Shown: piece after piece, positions 59,746 to 64,000 of the stretch
Layout of the letters: every line of letters begins with the position of its first letter
Numbering within the stretch: the stretch's first letter is position 1
Assembly (NCBI GenBank): GCA_965214675.1
Contig: OZ243969.1
Coordinates: 806,001-870,000, forward strand
From: WTFY01 sp965214675
GTDB taxonomy: Bacteria; Pseudomonadota; Gammaproteobacteria; UBA4575
Direction of reading: 5' to 3'
Length of the DNA stretch: 64,000 bases
Translations under genes and position numbers: made by a program
Notes under the pieces: generated by a model
The model's input: only the letters and a program-made list of their open reading frames with translations
What the model was told of the DNA's origin: nothing
The model's database searches: none

Positions 59746-61836
59746 CTATGAGTGCTCATTCTCTATAGCTTTCATGCTTAGTCTGACTCGGCCCTGCTTG
59801 TCAATTTCGAGCACTTTCACCTTGATGATATCACCTTCGGTAAGCTCATCAGCAACACTGTCAACACGCTCATGAGAAATTTGTGAAATATGGACAAGTC
59901 CATCCTTGCCGGGTAACACACTTACAAAAGCCCCAAAATCCATAATCTTGACGACTTTCCCTTCATAAATCTTGCCTACTTCTACATCGGCAGTGATGTC
60001 TTCAATCCGACGCTTGGCATCATCCCCGGCAGCCTTATCGACGGATGCAATGCGTACTACTCCATCATCATCGATGTCTATGGTAGTCCCTGTTTCCTCA
60101 GTAAGCGCCCGTATGGTTGCACCACCCTTGCCAATTACATCACGTATCTTGTCGGGGTTGATTTTCAGAACCGTAAATCGTGGCGCATGCTCGGACATCT
60201 CCTCACGCGGCGCTGGAAGGACAGCATTCATTTCTCCGAGGATATGTGACAACCCCTCACATGCTTGTCGCAGGGCAATCTCCATGATCTCACGGGTGAT
60301 GCCTTCGATTTTGATATCCATTTGCAGTGCGGTGATCCCCTCTTCGGTTCCTGCCACCTTGAAATCCATGTCACCCAGATGATCCTCGTCACCCAAGATA
60401 TCGGTAAGAACAGCAAAACTGTCGTTATCCTTGATCAGACCCATGGCAATACCCGCCACGGGTGCCTTGATAGGGACTCCCGAATCCATCAAAGAAAGGC
60501 TGGTACCGCATACGCTTGCCATGGAACTGGAGCCATTCGATTCTGTGATTTCAGACACAACCCTGATGACATACGGAAAGTCGTCTTCACCGGGAACTAC
60601 TGCCCGTATCCCACGCTTGGCAAGTTTTCCGTGTCCAATCTCGCGCCGCTTGGGTGACCCGATGAAGCCTGTTTCTCCCACACAATAAGGCGGGAAGTTG
60701 TAGTGCAGCATGAAGTGATCCTTGAACTCTCCTTCTATGGCATCAATCACCTGGGCATCACGGCCGGTGCCCAAGGTTGTAGCTACCAGCGCTTGTGTTT
60801 CTCCACGTGTGAACAGTGCGCTGCCATGTACCCGGGGCAATATCCCTACCCGTACGCCGATCGGACGCACCGTTTCCTTGTCTCGTCCATCAATGCGCTG
60901 TTCACCGGCTAGAATACGACTGCGTACAATATCTTTTTCAAGTTTGCTGAATGCCCCAAGAATCTCCGCTTCGCCATGACTCTCCTCTTCACTCGTCAAG
61001 GTGTCCACGAGTTGATTGCGGATTTCGCTGACCTTGTTTTGACGTTCGGTTTTTTCAGCAATCTGATACGCCTCGCCGAGTTCCACACGACACATGGTAC
61101 TGATCTTATCAGCCAGGGATTCATCTGCTTGCGGAGCTTGCCATTCCCATGTCGGCCTGTTGACCTCCTGCGCCAATTCTTCGATGGCCTTGATGGCTTC
61201 CTGCATCTGTTCATGACCAAACATCACGGCGCCGAGCATCGTCTCTTGCGGGAGGATGTCGGCCTCGGATTCAACCATCAAGACGGCATTACTTGTTCCG
61301 GCCACGACCAGGTCCAGTGCCGAGTTTTTGAGTTGGTAGTTATCCGGATTAAGTACGTAGTTGCCCTCCACGTAACCCACACGGGCGGCACCCACTGGGC
61401 CATTAAAGGGTATTCCGGATATCGCCAGTGCAGCAGAAGCACCCAGTAACGCCGGGACATCCGGATCAATTGCAGTATTCATGGATACGACTGTGGCAAT
61501 GACTTGCACTTCATTCATGAAGCCCTTGGGAAACATCGGACGCAGAGGACGATCAATGAGCCGTGAGGTCAGCGTCTCCTTTTCAGATGGACGACCTTCC
61601 CGCTTGAAAAAACCACCGGGTATCTTTCCGGCGGCATAGGTCTTTTCCTGATAGTTGATAGTTAGCGGGAAGAAATCCCTGTTAGGATCGGGTTCCGATC
61701 TTGCGACTACTGTAACCAGAATAGAGGTATCGCCCATATCAACGAGCACAGCACCGTCAGCCTGACGTGCAATTTCCCCAGTCTCGAATGTGACAATATG
61801 ATCCCCGTATGAAAACGATTTTGTAACTTTGCTCAC
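59746..61836 (-). CDS. pnp: Polyribonucleotide nucleotidyltransferase
   Basis: 696 residues: two RNase PH domains (with GRPSEKETLTSRLIDRPLRP and the catalytic region FPPYCVGETGFIGSPKRREIGHG), a KH domain (DKIRDVIGKGGATIRAL) and an S1 domain (GKDGLVHISQIS). It degrades RNA phosphorolytically in the degradosome. Classic rpsO-pnp order. Confidence 0.98.
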   Translation of the reverse strand: MSKVTKSFSYGDHIVTFETGEIARQADGAVLVDMGDTSILVTVVARSEPDPNRDFFPLTINYQEKTYAAGKIPGGFFKREGRPSEKETLTSRLIDRPLRPMFPKGFMNEVQVIATVVSMNTAIDPDVPALLGASAALAISGIPFNGPVGAARVGYVEGNYVLNPDNYQLKNSALDLVVAGTSNAVLMVESEADILPQETMLGAVMFGHEQMQEAIKAIEELAQEVNRPTWEWQAPQADESLADKISTMCRVELGEAYQIAEKTERQNKVSEIRNQLVDTLTSEEESHGEAEILGAFSKLEKDIVRSRILAGEQRIDGRDKETVRPIGVRVGILPRVHGSALFTRGETQALVATTLGTGRDAQVIDAIEGEFKDHFMLHYNFPPYCVGETGFIGSPKRREIGHGKLAKRGIRAVVPGEDDFPYVIRVVSEITESNGSSSMASVCGTSLSLMDSGVPIKAPVAGIAMGLIKDNDSFAVLTDILGDEDHLGDMDFKVAGTEEGITALQMDIKIEGITREIMEIALRQACEGLSHILGEMNAVLPAPREEMSEHAPRFTVLKINPDKIRDVIGKGGATIRALTEETGTTIDIDDDGVVRIASVDKAAGDDAKRRIEDITADVEVGKIYEGKVVKIMDFGAFVSVLPGKDGLVHISQISHERVDSVADELTEGDIIKVKVLEIDKQGRVRLSMKAIENEHS

Positions 61837-61886
61837 TGTTTAATTCCGTTTATTGAATAACTGATTAAAGACACATGCCTATGCAA

Positions 61887-61905
61887 GCAGCCCGTACAGG
61901 GCTGC
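61887..61905 (-). promoter_or_regulatory. pnp leader hairpin
   Basis: A perfect 7-bp stem, GCAGCCC with a five-base loop, lies about 50 bases before pnp. The rpsO-pnp spacer of enterobacteria carries an RNase III-cut hairpin for pnp autoregulation; this may be its counterpart. Confidence 0.4.
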
Positions 61906-61964
61906 AAGATAGATACACGCTGTAAACTTTGCATTCCTCTTACTACTTACCTGCCAACACCAAG

Positions 61965-61982
61965 CCACTCCTGCAGGAGTGG
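61965..61982 (-). terminator. Hairpin after rpsO
   Basis: CCACTCCTGCAGGAGTGG, a perfect dyad, begins 8 bases past the rpsO stop with no T-tract. It probably acts as an attenuator or a transcript-end stabiliser rather than a full terminator. Confidence 0.45.
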
Positions 61983-61990
61983 ACTGACTG

Positions 61991-62260
61991 TTAGCGTCTT
62001 AAACCGAGGGAGCTGATCAGCTCCTGGTATTTTTTCTGGTTCTTTTTGCGCAAGTAATCAAGAAGTTTGCGACGTTGATTGACCATCTTCAGCAAGCCAT
62101 GGCGAGAATGATGATCTTTCTTGTGTGTTTCAAGATGTCCGCTTAAATGTGAGATGCGCGCAGACAAGAGTGCAACTTGCACTTCAGGTGAACCGGTGTC
62201 GGTTTCATCGCGCTGGTACTCTTTAACAATCTTCGATTTTTCCACTGCAACAAATGCCAT
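61991..62260 (-). CDS. rpsO: 30S ribosomal protein S15
   Basis: 89 residues, exact family length. Signature segments include DTGSPEVQVALLSARISHLSGHL, KDHHSRHGLLKMVNQRRKLLDYL and the C-terminal LISSLGLRR. It binds 16S rRNA early in 30S assembly. Confidence 0.98.
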   Translation of the reverse strand: MAFVAVEKSKIVKEYQRDETDTGSPEVQVALLSARISHLSGHLETHKKDHHSRHGLLKMVNQRRKLLDYLRKKNQKKYQELISSLGLRR

Positions 62261-62411
62261 GTTCTATACTGCCTGTTTCACCACTTGCATATTCGTACGT
62301 TAATCCTGTGTATGGGCGGCGATTCTACCATGGAAGCCCTTACAAACAAGGATAAATGTGCAATGTATCATCCGGCTGCTATTGCCAGCATCCTGTCCAT
62401 ACCTAGCTAGC

Positions 62412-63320
62412 TCAGCGCAGGCATTTCGGCATAATTCGCCCGTCCTCCAGGACAGTACCCACTCCATAAAATCGATCGTTTGCGTCATAGATCCTGACGA
62501 CTCTGCTTGGCAGAGGCTCAGGCATCATAACGGGGTGACCGTTACGGGCTTCTTCCATCATGGACTCATCAAATGACAATGCGGGCCAAGGCTGCAAGGC
62601 CTCATCAATTGGCAGCAGCCGTTGATCCAGTACGCATAAATCTGTATCGGCAAGTTTCTCCAGTTCCGTGAGTGTGTGCATGACGGGTTTTTTAAAAGGG
62701 CCCAGTCCCGTACGTCTTAACTCAAGTACATGCGCGCCACAACGCAGATGTTTCCCCAAGTCCTCAACAAGGGTCCGGACATAGGTTCCTTTGGAACAGT
62801 GCACATCCACGTACAGACGGGTCGCGTCCCTTTTAGTGACCTCCAGCTTGTATACATTGACTGTTCTTGAGGCGCGCTCAACCTCGATACCCTGACGTGC
62901 CAGTCGGTATAACCTTGTGCCCTGATGTTTCAAGGCGGAATACATGGGCGGTACCTGCTCAACGTCCCCTGTCAGAAACCGTACTGCCTGTCGGATCTGT
63001 GCATCGGTTACAGCAGAAGCATCCTGCTCGCCAGTGACACGCCCGTCTGCATCGCCTGTATCGGTGGTCACACCCAGCTTGAGCTGCACCTGGTAGCGCT
63101 TGTCCGAAGTCAGCAGGAAATTCGAGATTTTTGTGGCACGGCCAAAACAGATCACCAGCAAGCCGGTCGCAAGAGGGTCCAGGCTCCCGGTATGGCCCGC
63201 CTTGTTCGCATTGAATATTCTTTTTACTTTCTGCAGTGCCAGATTGGAGGTGATACCGGACGGCTTATCCAGAAGCAACAGGCCGTTTAATACACGCCCT
63301 TTACGCCTGCGTCTGGACAT
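62412..63320 (-). CDS. truB: tRNA pseudouridine(55) synthase
   Basis: 302 residues with LLLDKPSGITSNLALQKVKR, the catalytic Asp region AGHTGSLDPLATGLLVICFGRATK, and the C-terminal PUA-like part. It makes pseudouridine 55 in tRNAs. It follows rbfA by 3 bases. Confidence 0.98.
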   Translation of the reverse strand: MSRRRRKGRVLNGLLLLDKPSGITSNLALQKVKRIFNANKAGHTGSLDPLATGLLVICFGRATKISNFLLTSDKRYQVQLKLGVTTDTGDADGRVTGEQDASAVTDAQIRQAVRFLTGDVEQVPPMYSALKHQGTRLYRLARQGIEVERASRTVNVYKLEVTKRDATRLYVDVHCSKGTYVRTLVEDLGKHLRCGAHVLELRRTGLGPFKKPVMHTLTELEKLADTDLCVLDQRLLPIDEALQPWPALSFDESMMEEARNGHPVMMPEPLPSRVVRIYDANDRFYGVGTVLEDGRIMPKCLR

Positions 63321-63323
63321 GCA

Positions 63324-63674
63324 TCACCGCTTGGAACTGCTTTCGATCAACTTCTCGATGCGTGCGCTTTTCATCTCCGTATCATCAACGATAAAGCGCA
63401 GTCGCGGCATCTTTCGCAAGTTCAGCAGATTGCTCAATCTTGTACGCAAGAAGCCACTTGCACTTTGCAAACCTTTCAGACTTTCAGTTGTGTCCTGCTT
63501 GCCATCCAGATGACTGTAATAGACTTTTGCCAAACTCAGGTCCCGGCTGACGACAATATCGTAGATGACAATTTCTGGAATCCGGGGATCTTTGACTTCC
63601 GCACGTAACAACGCAGCCAGTTCGCGGCTCAGCTGTTCCCCTATGCGCAGAGGCCTGAAAGATTCTTGTTGCAT
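63324..63674 (-). CDS. rbfA: Ribosome-binding factor A
   Basis: 116 residues with the KH-like family pattern: RIGEQLSRELAALLRAEVKDPRI, then VSRDLSLAKVYYSHL and RLRFIVDDTEMKSARIEKLI. It assists 16S 5'-end maturation in the cold. Between infB and truB, as usual. Confidence 0.97.
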   Translation of the reverse strand: MQQESFRPLRIGEQLSRELAALLRAEVKDPRIPEIVIYDIVVSRDLSLAKVYYSHLDGKQDTTESLKGLQSASGFLRTRLSNLLNLRKMPRLRFIVDDTEMKSARIEKLIESSSKR

Positions 63675-63701
63675 CTGGCAAAACTGTAATTCGGGGAGTA
63701 T

Positions 63702-64000
63702 TTAAAGGGTACGGGCGACCTCTGTACGTTCGTAGACTTCAATCTGGTCCCCCACTTGAACATCATTGTAGTTTTTGACCGCAATCCCGCACTCCGTTCC
63801 CGCACGTACTTCATTCACATCGTCCTTGTGACGGCGCAATGACTCAAGCTCGCCTTCATAGATTACGATGTTGTCACGCAAGACACGAATGGGGCTCCCG
63901 CGCTTGATGGCACCTTCCATGACTTGGGTTCCTGCAACCGCTCCCATTTTGGAAGACTTGAACACTTCCTTGACCTTGGCGAGACCGATGATCTCTTCTC
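63702..64000 (-). CDS. infB: Translation initiation factor IF-2, C-terminal end only
   Basis: The last 98 codons of infB run in from the right edge: EEIIGLAKVKEVFKSSKMG, then GAIKRGSPIRVLRDNIVIYEGEL and the domain-IV end YNDVQVGDQIEVYERTEVARTL. The GTPase part lies outside the window. Confidence 0.97.
   Translation of the reverse strand, partial: EEIIGLAKVKEVFKSSKMGAVAGTQVMEGAIKRGSPIRVLRDNIVIYEGELESLRRHKDDVNEVRAGTECGIAVKNYNDVQVGDQIEVYERTEVARTL

Overview
The window comes from the chromosome of a gammaproteobacterium. The neighbourhoods nadB<>rpoE-rseA-rseB-mucD-lepA, ffs-dnaX-ybaB-recR, guaB<>xseA, tadA-guaA and infB-rbfA-truB-rpsO-pnp are all typical of that class. It is also a one-carbon (methylotrophic) organism: roughly the left half encodes archaeal-type tetrahydromethanopterin (H4MPT) and methanofuran/methylofuran chemistry together with a methanethiol oxidase. 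I cannot name the genus from sequence alone.

Left part (1-12.7 kb). A TnpB-like gene is cut by the left edge. It is followed by a minus-strand operon of cofactor genes (MfnD-like ATP-grasp, MfnF-like, pabB and MfnE-like), which probably supplies p-aminobenzoate and builds the methanofuran-type carrier. A HisA-like gene starts head to head with it. Next come fae, a CitG-like gene, a RimK-like ligase, mch, a second ATP-grasp protein, mtdB and beta-RFAP synthase: formaldehyde capture, its oxidation to methenyl- and formyl-H4MPT, and the committed step of pterin biosynthesis.

12.7-22 kb. cysS and a small unknown protein lie downstream of ferredoxin:NADP reductase (fprA) and a 7Fe-type ferredoxin (fdxA). 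These in turn follow fhcC, fhcD, fhcA, fhcB and a separate molybdopterin-dinucleotide-binding FwdD-like gene. FhcB keeps the Cys/His/Arg residues of the metal-containing archaeal enzyme. The cluster therefore looks like a true formylmethanofuran dehydrogenase wired to ferredoxin, not the redox-inert bacterial hydrolase. This is the most interesting candidate in the window.

22-31.4 kb. An outer-membrane barrel, a small DUF4242 protein, and a methanethiol-oxidase block: mtoX, a SCO lipoprotein with an unusual C-x5-C site, a diheme MauG-like peroxidase and a TlpA-like thioredoxin. Then a pterin dehydratase, folD, an orphan EGKCG-repeat (HvfA-type) copper-RiPP precursor and a membrane protein. 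A likely flow is methanethiol to formaldehyde in the periplasm (MtoX), then Fae, MtdB, Mch, Ftr (FhcD) and Fwd/Fhc, then CO2 or formate plus NAD(P)H.

31.4-64 kb. Mostly housekeeping: folP, a lactamase-fold hydrolase, lepA, the envelope-stress sigma-E operon, nadB, orn, recR, ybaB, dnaX, SRP RNA, a CPA2 antiporter with CBS domains, tRNA-Ser(GGA), icd, aceA, rraA, tadA, guaA, guaB, xseA, an unusual histone-H1-like/DksA fusion with 171-bp tandem repeats, an orphan oxygenase-type reductase with a tiny Fe-S protein, msrB, pnp, rpsO, truB, rbfA and the 3' end of infB.
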